Positions 25,121 to 33,482 of a stretch of DNA of 64,000 bases are shown one piece after another. The translations under genes and the position numbers were made by a program. The first letter of the stretch is position 1. Every line of letters starts with the position of its first letter. The DNA comes from Rufibacter glacialis (GTDB lineage Bacteria; Bacteroidota; Bacteroidia; Cytophagales; Hymenobacteraceae): the NCBI RefSeq assembly GCF_008271745.1, contig NZ_VKKZ01000021.1, positions 434,001 through 498,000 on the forward strand. Reading direction: 5' to 3'. Below the pieces are notes generated by a model, which was not told the origin of the DNA, ran no database searches, and worked only from the letters and a program-made list of their open reading frames with translations.

Positions 25121-26959
25121 ATGTGTGGAATTGTAGCCTATGTAGGGCAGAGAGAAGCCTGCCCAATCATTCTGAAAGGGTTGAAGCGTTTGGAATACCG
25201 CGGCTATGATAGTGCTGGAGTGGCATTGTTGAACGGCGGTGATCTTAAAGTATTTAAAAAGAAAGGGAAAGTAGCTGACCTGGAAGCCCACATTGGCACT
25301 CAGGATACAACCAGCACGATTGGTATTGGCCATACGCGGTGGGCTACCCACGGGGAACCCAATGATGTCAATGCGCACCCACACTACTCTACTTCCAAGA
25401 AGATTGCCATCATCCATAATGGCATCATTGAGAACTATGCCTCGTTGAAGACCCACTTGCTCAACAAAGGGTATGAGTTCCACAGTGACACAGACTCTGA
25501 GGTGTTTGTGAACCTGATTGAGGATGTACAAAAGGAAAGCAAGGTTTCCTTAGCGGAGGCGGTACGCCTGGCCCTGCATGAGGTGGTAGGTGCTTACGCT
25601 ATTGTGGTGATTTCCCATGATTCCCCTACGCAATTAGTGGCCGCCCGTAAAGGCAGCCCTTTGGTGATTGGCGTAGGCAAAGGCGAGTACTTCCTGGCCT
25701 CAGATGCCACTCCTATCATTGAGTACACCAATGAAGTGGTCTACCTTAATGATTTTGAGATAGCCGTGATCAAAGACGGGGTACTGGACATCCGCAGTAA
25801 AGAAGACGTGGTGCAGACGCCTTATATCCAGAAACTGGAGTTGGAGTTGGAAGCCATTGAGAAAGGCGGCTACCCTCACTTCATGCTGAAAGAGATCTTT
25901 GAGCAACCACGTTCTATCATGGACAGCATGCGCGGCCGTTTGGTGGCCGAGAACACGCAACTGACCATGTCCAGCATCAGAGAGTATGCCACCCGTTTCA
26001 AAAACGCGGAACGCATTCTTATTGTGGCCTGTGGCACTTCCTGGCACGCCGGCCTGGTGGCCGAATACATGATTGAAGAGTTTGCCCGCATCCCTGTTGA
26101 AGTGGAGTACGCTTCTGAGTTCCGGTACCGGAACCCGGTGATCCGCGAGGGAGACATTGTGATTGCCATTTCCCAGTCTGGTGAAACCGCTGATACGTTG
26201 GCGGCCCTGGAACTGGCGAAAGCCAAAGGCGCCATGATCTTTGGGGTGTGCAACGTGGTAGGTTCTTCTATCGCCCGTGCCACCGACGCCGGTGCTTATA
26301 CCCACGCCGGTCCTGAGATAGGGGTGGCCAGTACCAAAGCCTTCACGGCTCAGGTAACGGTTCTTTCCCTTATGGCCATGATGATCGCTGAGATGCGTGG
26401 CACCATGGAACTGACGGCTCTGCGTACCCTCATGCTGGAGATGGAGAAAATCCCGGCCAAGGTGGAGCAGGCATTGCTGCTGGACAAAGAAATACAGGCC
26501 ATCTCTGAGATCTTCAAAGATGCGTCTAACTTCATCTACCTGGGCCGTGGGTTCAACTTCCCGGTAGCTCTGGAAGGCGCCTTGAAACTGAAGGAGATCT
26601 CTTACATCCACGCAGAAGGATACCCGGCGGCAGAAATGAAGCACGGCCCTATCGCGTTGATTGACGAGAACATGCCGGTGGTGGTGATTGCTACCAAAGA
26701 CAGCTCTTATGAGAAAATCGTTTCTAACATACAGGAGGTAAGAGCCCGTAAGGGACGGGTGATCGCGATTGTGACCGAAGGTGATACCGTGATCCCGCAA
26801 ATGGCCGAGTTCGTGATTGAGGTACCCAATACCCATGAAGCCCTCATGCCGTTGATCTCCGTGATTCCTTTGCAGTTACTCAGCTACCACATTGCCGTGA
26901 TGCGGGGCTGTAACGTAGACCAACCACGTAACTTAGCTAAATCAGTAACGGTGGAGTAA
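25121..26959 (+). CDS. glmS: Glutamine--fructose-6-phosphate aminotransferase
   Basis: The 612-residue enzyme begins MCGIVAYVG, where C2 becomes the N-terminal nucleophile of the glutaminase domain (1-220), with RWATHGEPNDVNAHPH. Two SIS sugar-isomerase domains follow (about 290-425 and 460-600), with CGTSWHAGLVAEY, SQSGETADTLAAL, LGRGFNFPVALEGALKLKEI and AEMKHGPIALID. The end is QPRNLAKSVTVE, the invariant C-terminus. It makes glucosamine-6-phosphate for peptidoglycan and LPS. Length and motifs are typical; no ribozyme leader is expected or seen. Confidence 0.98.
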   Translation: MCGIVAYVGQREACPIILKGLKRLEYRGYDSAGVALLNGGDLKVFKKKGKVADLEAHIGTQDTTSTIGIGHTRWATHGEPNDVNAHPHYSTSKKIAIIHNGIIENYASLKTHLLNKGYEFHSDTDSEVFVNLIEDVQKESKVSLAEAVRLALHEVVGAYAIVVISHDSPTQLVAARKGSPLVIGVGKGEYFLASDATPIIEYTNEVVYLNDFEIAVIKDGVLDIRSKEDVVQTPYIQKLELELEAIEKGGYPHFMLKEIFEQPRSIMDSMRGRLVAENTQLTMSSIREYATRFKNAERILIVACGTSWHAGLVAEYMIEEFARIPVEVEYASEFRYRNPVIREGDIVIAISQSGETADTLAALELAKAKGAMIFGVCNVVGSSIARATDAGAYTHAGPEIGVASTKAFTAQVTVLSLMAMMIAEMRGTMELTALRTLMLEMEKIPAKVEQALLLDKEIQAISEIFKDASNFIYLGRGFNFPVALEGALKLKEISYIHAEGYPAAEMKHGPIALIDENMPVVVIATKDSSYEKIVSNIQEVRARKGRVIAIVTEGDTVIPQMAEFVIEVPNTHEALMPLISVIPLQLLSYHIAVMRGCNVDQPRNLAKSVTVE

Positions 26960-26979
26960 TATCACCTTGCTTAAGGTAA

Positions 26980-27014
26980 AAGGGGAGGCCAAACGGCTTC
27001 CCCTTCTTGTTTTA
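26980..27014 (+). terminator. Terminator of glmS
   Basis: AAGGGGAGGC (from 26980) pairs with GCTTCCCCTT (to about 27005), with one G-T pair, followed by CTTGTTTTA. It lies 20 bases after the stop codon. Confidence 0.85.
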
Positions 27015-27489
27015 GGCCCTTTCTGCTTCAGCCCCCATTTCAGAAAAGGAGGTCAAAAAGGCGCTGTTTGCCATTCAACGCCTGCTTGGTCCTACTCCAC
27101 TTCCTCCTGGCAGTAGCTACCAAACGGCAGGCTGGTTTAGCTACAATTCCAGACGCAGTCTGCTCTCCGGGCTCTGTTTCAGGGGCCTTTCCCCAAAAAT
27201 AACCTTGAAACAAAACCTCATGACCAAAGGTTGCCACCTCTCTTTCAAGGTCCTTTTCCCTAAAACAGCCCTCAAACAGAGCTTCATGGTTGGCGGTTTC
27301 AGGCGGTAGGTTCCCTCATCATCCTATGGTCCAAGGACAACGGCTAAAAAAAGTGAGCTTACCATTAAACTTTGTAAGCCGTTTTCTATCTATAAGACAC
27401 AGAACACCTTTGATCCTGAAGCACAAGAGGCTCAAGGCCTGACTATCTGTTGTTTGTCATCTTGTCCAAGCCCGTATCCCTTCACCGCT
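27015..27489. other. Gap with no recognised gene
   Basis: The stretch holds no frame with coding likeness. Short degenerate direct repeats of the kind CTTTCAAGG / CCTGAAAC / CCTCAAAC occur between 27040 and 27310. It should hold the promoter of the DUF1800 gene, which I could not place. Confidence 0.4.
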
Positions 27490-29508
27490 ATGAAAAAAGC
27501 AATCCAGTTTTCGGTTCTTGCGCTGCTCCTGCTGGCAGGGGGGCTTATCTTTTCTTCCTTTAGGGAAAGAAACACCGTGGCTGCCAAAGGGCCGAAGTTC
27601 CCTTATAAAAAGGCGGGGCTTACAGAAAGGCAGGCTGCCGCCCATTTACTTAGCCGGTTCACCTACGGAGCCCAACCCAGGCAGGTAGACGAAGTGGTGA
27701 AGATGGGGCTGGAGAAATGGCTTCTACAGCAACTCACCGCCCAACTTCCCGATCAAGCGCTCCAGCAGCGGCTGGAAGCCTACAGCACCCTCAAAATGAC
27801 CAATGAGCAGATCGTGCAAACCTTTCCGCAGAGGGGGCAATTGGTACGCCAGGCGGTCAAAGAGGGCGTGATAGACCAAACGAAGGTAAAGAATGGCTTT
27901 GCAGACAAATCTGCCAATGAGGAGTACCGCCAGAAGCTGGGTGACTACATGAAGCAGAAAGGGTTCAGGCAAGAGCGCGAATTGTACCAGGAGCTCATCA
28001 ACCAGAAGATTCTTAGGGCGGCTTACACCCAGAACCAGTTACAGGAGATTCTCACCAGCTTCTGGTTTAACCATTTCAACGTGTCCTTCACCAACAAGAA
28101 CTGCTCTCCTTATATCCTCTCCTATGAGCGGGATGTGATCAGGCCTAACGCGTTGGGCCAGTTTGAGAGGTTGCTGCTGGCTACGGCCAAATCGCCGGCT
28201 ATGCTGACGTATCTGGACAATTTCAAAAGCACCGTTTCCTCAGAAAGCCTCACCCCTTCCCAGAAGAAAGTACAGCAGTACCAACTGCGCGCCTTGCAAG
28301 AACGGCAGGCCCAGGACTCGTCTGCCCAAGGCCTGCAGATGATGGAGATGGTAAAGGCCAGCCAGAAAAAGCAAGGTCTCAATGAGAACTACGCCCGCGA
28401 GATCATGGAACTGCACACCCTGGGCGTAGACGGCGGCTATACCCAGCAAGACGTGACCCAGGCTGCCCGGGTGCTCACTGGTTGGACTATCAACCCCGCT
28501 ATCACCCAGTACAATGCAGCGGGGAACAAGGCGGCAGCCCCGGGGCCCAAGCGTTTAGCGGCCATGGCTACCCAAGGGTACGTGCTGGAAGAGGACTTCC
28601 GGTTCGCGGCCAACAAGCATGACAAAGGCAAGAAGGTGGTGCTGAGCAAAGAATTCGCAGCCAACGGCGGCTATGAAGAAGGCGTGGAGCTGATCAAACT
28701 CCTGGCCCACCACCCTTCCACAGCCAGATTCATCTCCAAAAAGCTGGCCGTACGCTTTGTAAACGACAATCCGCCGCAAACCCTTATAGACAAAATGGCT
28801 AAGACGTTTACTGAGAAAGGTGGCGACATCCAGCAGGTGTTGCTGACCATGGTTTCTTCGCCGGAGTTCTGGGACAAGGAGGCGCTGCGTGAGAAGACCA
28901 AGTCGCCGTTTGAGTTGGCCATCAGTTCGGTGCGCAGCCTGAACGCCGAGGTAAATGCCCCTTTCCAACTGCACAACTGGATCTCTAAAATGGGCGAGCG
29001 CATGTATTACTACCAGGCTCCCACGGGGTTCCCAGACAAGGCCGCCTACTGGATCAACACCGGCTCTTTGCTGAATCGCATGAATTTTGGCTTGGCCCTG
29101 GCCTCGCAGCGGATACCCGGCGTGCGGCTGGATCTGATGGCCCTGAACCAGCACCGGGAGCCGGAGAGCGCAGAGGTGGCCCTGGCCACCTACAGCCGCT
29201 ACCTCCTGCCTGAGCGGGACCTCACCGAGACCATCAAGCGACTGACCCCTTCCCTCAAAGACCCTGACTTCAGCCACAAGGTGGATGCTGCCGCCAGCCA
29301 GAACAACCCCATGGCCCCCGCCGATGCTTCAGAAGACGAGGACCAGATGATGGCACCCCGCCTTGAAAAAAAGAACGGTGGCCGTAAAAACGCAGGCGCA
29401 GCTACCTCAGATTCTGCCAGAGCCAGGCAGGGGAACAACGGCAGCAACCCCATGCTGGCCCAAGTGGTAGGCATCATCATAGGGTCGCCAGAATTCCAGC
29501 GCCGGTAA
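27490..29508 (+). CDS. DUF1800 domain protein
   Basis: The 672-residue protein begins with a signal or membrane segment (MKKAIQFSVLALLLLAGGLI). The DUF1800 domain then shows AAAHLLSRFTYGAQPRQVDE, LTSFWFNHFNVSFTNK, NYAREIMELHTLGVDGGYTQ, VTQAARVLTGWTI, FISKKLAVRFVNDNPPQTLI and QQVLLTMVSSPEFWDK. A long insertion (SSESLTPSQKKVQQYQLRAL and after) and a low-complexity segment near 620-660 are extra. It is always paired with a DUF1501 gene, here 38 bases downstream; both are exported and of unknown activity. ATG 27490 is chosen as it begins the signal. Confidence 0.92.
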   Translation: MKKAIQFSVLALLLLAGGLIFSSFRERNTVAAKGPKFPYKKAGLTERQAAAHLLSRFTYGAQPRQVDEVVKMGLEKWLLQQLTAQLPDQALQQRLEAYSTLKMTNEQIVQTFPQRGQLVRQAVKEGVIDQTKVKNGFADKSANEEYRQKLGDYMKQKGFRQERELYQELINQKILRAAYTQNQLQEILTSFWFNHFNVSFTNKNCSPYILSYERDVIRPNALGQFERLLLATAKSPAMLTYLDNFKSTVSSESLTPSQKKVQQYQLRALQERQAQDSSAQGLQMMEMVKASQKKQGLNENYAREIMELHTLGVDGGYTQQDVTQAARVLTGWTINPAITQYNAAGNKAAAPGPKRLAAMATQGYVLEEDFRFAANKHDKGKKVVLSKEFAANGGYEEGVELIKLLAHHPSTARFISKKLAVRFVNDNPPQTLIDKMAKTFTEKGGDIQQVLLTMVSSPEFWDKEALREKTKSPFELAISSVRSLNAEVNAPFQLHNWISKMGERMYYYQAPTGFPDKAAYWINTGSLLNRMNFGLALASQRIPGVRLDLMALNQHREPESAEVALATYSRYLLPERDLTETIKRLTPSLKDPDFSHKVDAAASQNNPMAPADASEDEDQMMAPRLEKKNGGRKNAGAATSDSARARQGNNGSNPMLAQVVGIIIGSPEFQRR

Positions 29509-29546
29509 AGGAACACAGCTTTCACCCATCACCAAAAGACACGGAT

Positions 29547-30815
29547 ATGATCACTAGAAGAGGTTTCCTGAAATCAGGGGCGTTGGCCATGTTTGTAGCC
29601 GGGCTGGGGGGCATGCCCAACTTCCTGGCCCAGGCCGCCAGCAGCTATAAACTGGCAAGGCCGTACAAGCGCAACAGAATACTGGTCTGCATCTTCCAGC
29701 GCGGGGCCATGGACGGCTTAATGGCCGTGACGCCCTTTACCGATGCTTATCTGCAGAAGGCCCGCCCCAGTCTGTTCATGACCGCCGCCAAGTCATCAGC
29801 TAACCCCTTGCTGGACCTGGACGGCAGATTTGGCCTGCACCCTGCCATGAAGGCGTTTGAGCCGCTGTTCCTTGAAAAGCGGCTGGCCATTGTGCACGGC
29901 ATGGGCTCCCCTAACCCTACCCGATCGCATTTTGACGCCCAAGACTACATGGAGGCCGGTACCCCCTTTGACAAAGGCACGTCCAGCGGCTGGTTGAACC
30001 GGGCGGTGGGGCTATTGGGCCATGAAGCGGCCACTCCGTTTCAGGCCGTTAGCCTCACCTCTTCCCTGCCCCGCTCCTTCTACGGTGACCATGCCGCCGT
30101 GGCCATCAGCAACTTACAAGACTTCGGCATTCAGCTCCGCGGAAACCAGAAAGCTTCGGCCCTGGCTTCCCGCAGCTTTGAGGACCTCTATGACCAGACC
30201 TCTTCCTCCCTGCTCAACCGCACCGGCAAAGAGAGCTTTGAAGCGGTGAAGATGCTGAAGGAGGTAGATACCAAAAAGTACATGCCGGCCAATAACGCGG
30301 TTTACCCCAATAGTCCGCTGGGGAATTCCATGAAGCAGATCGCGCAGCTTATCAAGATGGACGTGGGGCTGGAAGTGGCTTTTGCCGAATCTGGGGGCTG
30401 GGACACGCACTTCAACCAGGGGGCTGGCCAGGGCCCGTTCGCGCGCAACGTGCAGGACCTGAGCCAAAGCATCACCGCCTTCTGGACTGATCTGGACGCC
30501 TACCAGGACGAAGTGGATGTAATGACCATGACCGAGTTTGGCCGCACGGTGCACCAGAACGGCAGCAACGGCACCGACCACGGCCGTGGCTCCTGCATGT
30601 TCCTCCTGGGCAATAACGTGAACGGCGGGCTGGTGCACGGGCAGGTACCCACCTTAGCCAAAGAAAACCTGGAAGACGGCCGTGACCTTCCGGTTACGAC
30701 TGATTTCCGCAGCATTTTCAGCGAAGTAGCCGGAAAACACCTGAAGATCAAAGCCGACCAAACCCTGTTCCCGGACTGGAAGGGCGAGGGAATAGGCGTG
30801 ATGCGCCCAGGGTGA
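29547..30815 (+). CDS. DUF1501 domain protein, Tat-type signal
   Basis: The 422-residue protein opens with MITRRGFLKSGALAMFVAGL, a twin-arginine signal (RRGFLK). The DUF1501 domain belongs to the alkaline-phosphatase/sulfatase superfamily and shows LVCIFQRGAMDGLMAVTPF, RFGLHPAMKAFEPLF, GSPNPTRSHFDAQDYME, FAESGGWDTHFNQG and MTEFGRTVHQNGSNGTDHG. The His/Asp residues of the last two blocks could bind metal. Folding before export via Tat fits a metal-binding protein. It is the partner of the DUF1800 protein. Confidence 0.93.
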   Translation: MITRRGFLKSGALAMFVAGLGGMPNFLAQAASSYKLARPYKRNRILVCIFQRGAMDGLMAVTPFTDAYLQKARPSLFMTAAKSSANPLLDLDGRFGLHPAMKAFEPLFLEKRLAIVHGMGSPNPTRSHFDAQDYMEAGTPFDKGTSSGWLNRAVGLLGHEAATPFQAVSLTSSLPRSFYGDHAAVAISNLQDFGIQLRGNQKASALASRSFEDLYDQTSSSLLNRTGKESFEAVKMLKEVDTKKYMPANNAVYPNSPLGNSMKQIAQLIKMDVGLEVAFAESGGWDTHFNQGAGQGPFARNVQDLSQSITAFWTDLDAYQDEVDVMTMTEFGRTVHQNGSNGTDHGRGSCMFLLGNNVNGGLVHGQVPTLAKENLEDGRDLPVTTDFRSIFSEVAGKHLKIKADQTLFPDWKGEGIGVMRPG

Positions 30816-30842
30816 CCTGAGCCTTAGGAAATCGGTTTATTA

Positions 30843-30884
30843 AAACGGAAAGGGAAGCTAAACAGCTTCCCTTTCCGTTTCTAG
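30843..30884. terminator. Terminator of the DUF1800-DUF1501 operon
   Basis: AAACGGAAAGGGAAGC (30843-30858) and GCTTCCCTTTCCGTTT (30865-30880) pair perfectly around a 6-base loop, 28 bases after the DUF1501 stop. Confidence 0.85.
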
Positions 30885-31074
30885 CTAGTTTTCAGGAAAC
30901 AACCTGAAATCCCCTTCGCGGGTGCGAGCCTGACGCTCTTGGCCGCACGCATGATGGAGGATTCCTTGGTTCTGGCTATCCCCAAGTCCAGCAATCAGGT
31001 TGTTCTAATGCTTCCCCATTATCCCATCTTGGAAAGCTCTTGTGGCCCGACTAAAAAGACCAAGGTAAAAGCGT

Positions 31075-31115
31075 TATTGCCGTTCGTTCACAAGATCCTT
31101 TCAGGATGACAAAGA
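31075..31115. repeat. Copy of a GATCCTTTCAGGAT palindromic repeat
   Basis: The unit ATTGCCGTTCGTTCACAAG followed by ATCCTTTCAGGATGAC (to 31110) is nearly the reverse complement of the stretch starting at 38741. The core ATCCT-TTC-AGGAT is itself palindromic. It stands in the gap 30885-31240, which holds no gene that I recognise. Confidence 0.7.
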
Positions 31116-31240
31116 GGGAAGAAGTTAGTTTTAAATTTGGTATGTATGCGATCACCATCCGCAAGCAGCGGGCGCCAGCGAGAAGTCAGCCGGTTTCAAT
31201 CTACTTTCGGGCTGTTTTCGCGAAAGGGGGCGATAAGGTC

Positions 31241-31654
31241 TTATTTTTTATTGACCACCAACTGGTACAACGAGGCCAGGAAGACAAAAGCCTTATCTAT
31301 GGCCCGTTGAGAATCCTCGCGGAGGGGGACTACTTCCAGGACTTCGCGGTTTAGCAGAGGCTGGCCTATCAAGCCTGCTAAGTGAAAGTTGAGAGGGGTG
31401 TGCGCAGAGGCGAACTCTGTCAGGTTCAGGTTATTCGCGTTGAAGAACACGGTAAGCTTTTCGCCCTTTCCTTGCTGGTTGTACTGGGCTAGGCGCTCTG
31501 GTTGCTCATGCAGCAATAGATCAATCACCAAATCTGCCTGTGGCAGCCAGGCTTTCAGTTCTGCCGGATCTTGTAAATGAAGGTAGGCTCTATTATAGAA
31601 TTTCAGGCTAACTTCTGCTTCCTGCTCCTGGCTAGCCAAAACCAATGTGTTCAT
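31241..31654 (-). CDS. Small Rossmann-like protein (hydroxyacyl-CoA-dehydrogenase-like fragment)
   Basis: The 137-residue protein resembles part of the NAD-binding domain of 3-hydroxyacyl-CoA dehydrogenases: LPQADLVIDLLLHEQPERLA, TVFFNANNLNLTEFAS, HLAGLIGQPLLNREVLEVVP and DSQRAIDKAFVFLASL parallel the strand-loop order there. The glycine-rich GxGxxG start is missing and the catalytic domain is absent. It may bind a nucleotide or be a reduced relic. It is divergent from ridA with a 48-base gap. The fold call is tentative; being a gene is likely. Confidence 0.6.
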   Translation of the reverse strand: MNTLVLASQEQEAEVSLKFYNRAYLHLQDPAELKAWLPQADLVIDLLLHEQPERLAQYNQQGKGEKLTVFFNANNLNLTEFASAHTPLNFHLAGLIGQPLLNREVLEVVPLREDSQRAIDKAFVFLASLYQLVVNKK

Positions 31655-31702
31655 ATTTCTGTACCTTTAGCCTGGTAAAGATACTGATTAACCTCTTTGT
31701 TT

Positions 31703-32086
31703 ATGGCAACCAACCTTATAGAAAGCAAACACGCTCCGGCTCCCATTGGCCCCTACAGCCAGGCGGTATTGGCTGGCAACACCTTGTACGTCTCCGGGCA
31801 GATCCCACTGGACCAGGCCACCGGCCAATTGGTACAGGGCGACATCCAATCTGAAACGCACCAGGTCATGAAAAACCTGCAGTACATTCTACAGGAAGCC
31901 GGCATGGATTTCAGCCACGTGGTGAAGTGCAGCATCTTCGTGAAAGACCTGGGCAACTTTGCCGCCATCAATGAAACCTACGGCAGCTATTTCACCAGCA
32001 ATCCGCCGGCCCGCGAAACCGTAGAAGTAAGCCGCCTACCCAAAGACGTAAACGTGGAGATCTCCTGCATTGCGGTGAAATTTTAA
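31703..32086 (+). CDS. RidA-family enamine/imine deaminase
   Basis: The 127-residue protein is a complete RidA (YjgF/YER057c/UK114) member: APIGPYSQAVLAGNTLYVSG, GQIPLDQATGQLV, THQVMKNLQYILQEAG, VVKCSIFVKDLGNFAAINE, PPARETVEVSRLPKDVNVEI. The arginine in ARETVEV is the conserved residue that binds the carboxylate of 2-aminoacrylate. It clears reactive enamines released by PLP enzymes. ATG 31703 gives the usual family start. Confidence 0.95.
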   Translation: MATNLIESKHAPAPIGPYSQAVLAGNTLYVSGQIPLDQATGQLVQGDIQSETHQVMKNLQYILQEAGMDFSHVVKCSIFVKDLGNFAAINETYGSYFTSNPPARETVEVSRLPKDVNVEISCIAVKF

Positions 32087-32163
32087 TGAATGATTGAGAG
32101 ATTGAATGATTGAGAGAGTGAGAGAGTGAGAGAGTGAATGATTGAGAGAGTGAAGGAATGAAT
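32087..32163 (+). repeat. Tandem TGAATGATTGAGAGA repeat, left arm
   Basis: Just after the ridA stop, degenerate units such as TGAATGATTGAGAGAG and short GTGAGAGA steps follow one another. The stretch is complementary to 32255-32308, so the two could fold into one large imperfect hairpin. Confidence 0.75.
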
Positions 32164-32254
32164 GTTTAAAAGATGAATAGGAAAACCCTGTTTTAAGCCC
32201 GGTTTTCTGAAAACTGCCTCAAAAACCTTCTGAAGTACTCTTGCTTTCCCATTT

Positions 32255-32308
32255 TCTCACTCATTTAATCATTCTCTCAATCATTCAATCTCTCAATCAT
32301 TCAATCAC
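32255..32308 (-). repeat. Inverted copy of the same tandem repeat, right arm
   Basis: Units of the type TCTCTCAATCATTCAATC run up to the stop codon of the YihY gene and include its last bases. Read on the minus strand it is the same sequence as at 32087-32163. Confidence 0.75.
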
Positions 32309-33272
32309 ACTCCTCTCCTTTGGCCTTGGCCTCATTGGGGCCGGGCTCATCGTTCACTGGGGCGCGGCCTATCTCTACTTCTTTGTTGATGACCCGCACG
32401 GCGTAGTCTGAGGGGTAAATGTCAGTTCCGAAGCGGCGGGCGTACACCAGGGTGAACTGGGCACCCAGGAAGACGATCTGTGAGGTGTAGAATACCCACG
32501 TCAGGACCACAATCACGGAGCCCGCGGCGCCGTAGATACCCGCGAAATCACTGTTGCCCAGGTACAGCCCAATCAAGGATTTCCCCAGCGAAAAGAGCAA
32601 GGCCGTCACCAAGGCCCCTATCCAGACATCGCGCCATTTGATCTTGGCATCGGGCAGAAACTTGTAGATCAAGGCGAACAGGAACATGACCACCCCCGTG
32701 GAACCCACCAAATTGGCCAGTTGCGTTAACTGCAGCAGCGACGGGTCTACCTTGTTGGCCAGAAAAGAGGTAATGGCCACCAGAATAGCGTGCACCACCA
32801 AGCTCACCAGCAACAGGAACACAATGGCCAGGATCATGGCGAAGGACAGCAACCGGTCCAGGAGCAGTTTGAGGTATTCGTTCCGGGGCTTCGGCTTCAC
32901 GCCCCATATCTGGTTCAGCGACTCCTGCAGGGAGATGAAGACGCCCGTGGCCCCCACCAGCAAGGTAAACACCCCCACCACGGTAGCAAAGGTGAAGTCG
33001 GAAGACTGGTTGATGTTCTCCACCATCTCCTGGATATCATAAGCCCCCTTGCTGCCTACCAGCTCCCGCAATTGCTCATACACCTGCCCGCGCACGGCAT
33101 CGTGCCCAAAAACAGCCCCGGCGGTATTGATGATGATAATGAGAATGGGCGGCAGCGCGAAGATGGTGTAATATGCCAGGGCAGCCCCCTTCTGGAAGGA
33201 ATTGTTATCCATGAAGTCTAACACCACTTCTTTGAGAATCCCCCAGAACTCTAGTAGCTTGTTTTTGAGCAT
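32301..33272 (-). CDS. YihY/BrkB-family inner-membrane protein
   Basis: The 323-residue protein has about six membrane segments and the family blocks FQKGAALAYYTIFALPPILI, VGVFTLLVGATGVFISLQES, LNQIWGVKPKPR, WRDVWIGALVTALLFSLGKS and YGAAGSVIVVLTWVFYTSQI with FLGAQFTLVYARRFG. It belongs to PF03631. The early RNase BN assignment for this family was mistaken; the function is unclear. The hydrophilic C-terminus ends KAKGEECD, reaching into the repeat region. Confidence 0.9.
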   Translation of the reverse strand: MLKNKLLEFWGILKEVVLDFMDNNSFQKGAALAYYTIFALPPILIIIINTAGAVFGHDAVRGQVYEQLRELVGSKGAYDIQEMVENINQSSDFTFATVVGVFTLLVGATGVFISLQESLNQIWGVKPKPRNEYLKLLLDRLLSFAMILAIVFLLLVSLVVHAILVAITSFLANKVDPSLLQLTQLANLVGSTGVVMFLFALIYKFLPDAKIKWRDVWIGALVTALLFSLGKSLIGLYLGNSDFAGIYGAAGSVIVVLTWVFYTSQIVFLGAQFTLVYARRFGTDIYPSDYAVRVINKEVEIGRAPVNDEPGPNEAKAKGEECD

Positions 33273-33425
33273 GCCGTTGGTTTTCCTTCTTCATACGTAC
33301 TAGAAGCGGCAGGTTTACAAACTTCTTGGCCGCCAGCCTGTTTCCTTACCAGCCCCTGCCTTCAAAAGAGGGGAGCCTGCTTGGTGCGGCAGAAAACAGA
33401 GGCGCAAGGTTTTACGCGTAAAAGC

Positions 33426-33456
33426 TTTACCAAAGCCTTGAAATACCGTACTTTTG
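33426..33456 (+). promoter_or_regulatory. Promoter of gltX
   Basis: TTTA (33426-33429) and TACTTTTG (33449-33456) are 19 bases apart. The -7 element is exact; the -33 has one mismatch. The leader to ATG 33483 would be about 20 bases and supports the later of the possible starts. Confidence 0.6.
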
Positions 33457-33482
33457 CACCGCTATTGAAAGACCTATATACC

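Noticed and set aside
24960-25121. glmS ribozyme in the leader of glmS
   Set aside because: Only 43 bases separate glmS from the DUF4270 gene; no room for the ribozyme fold, which is known from Gram-positive bacteria.
25700-26836. Minus-strand open frame of 378 codons inside glmS
   Set aside because: Antisense of a highly conserved enzyme; translation is His/Gly-rich without domains.
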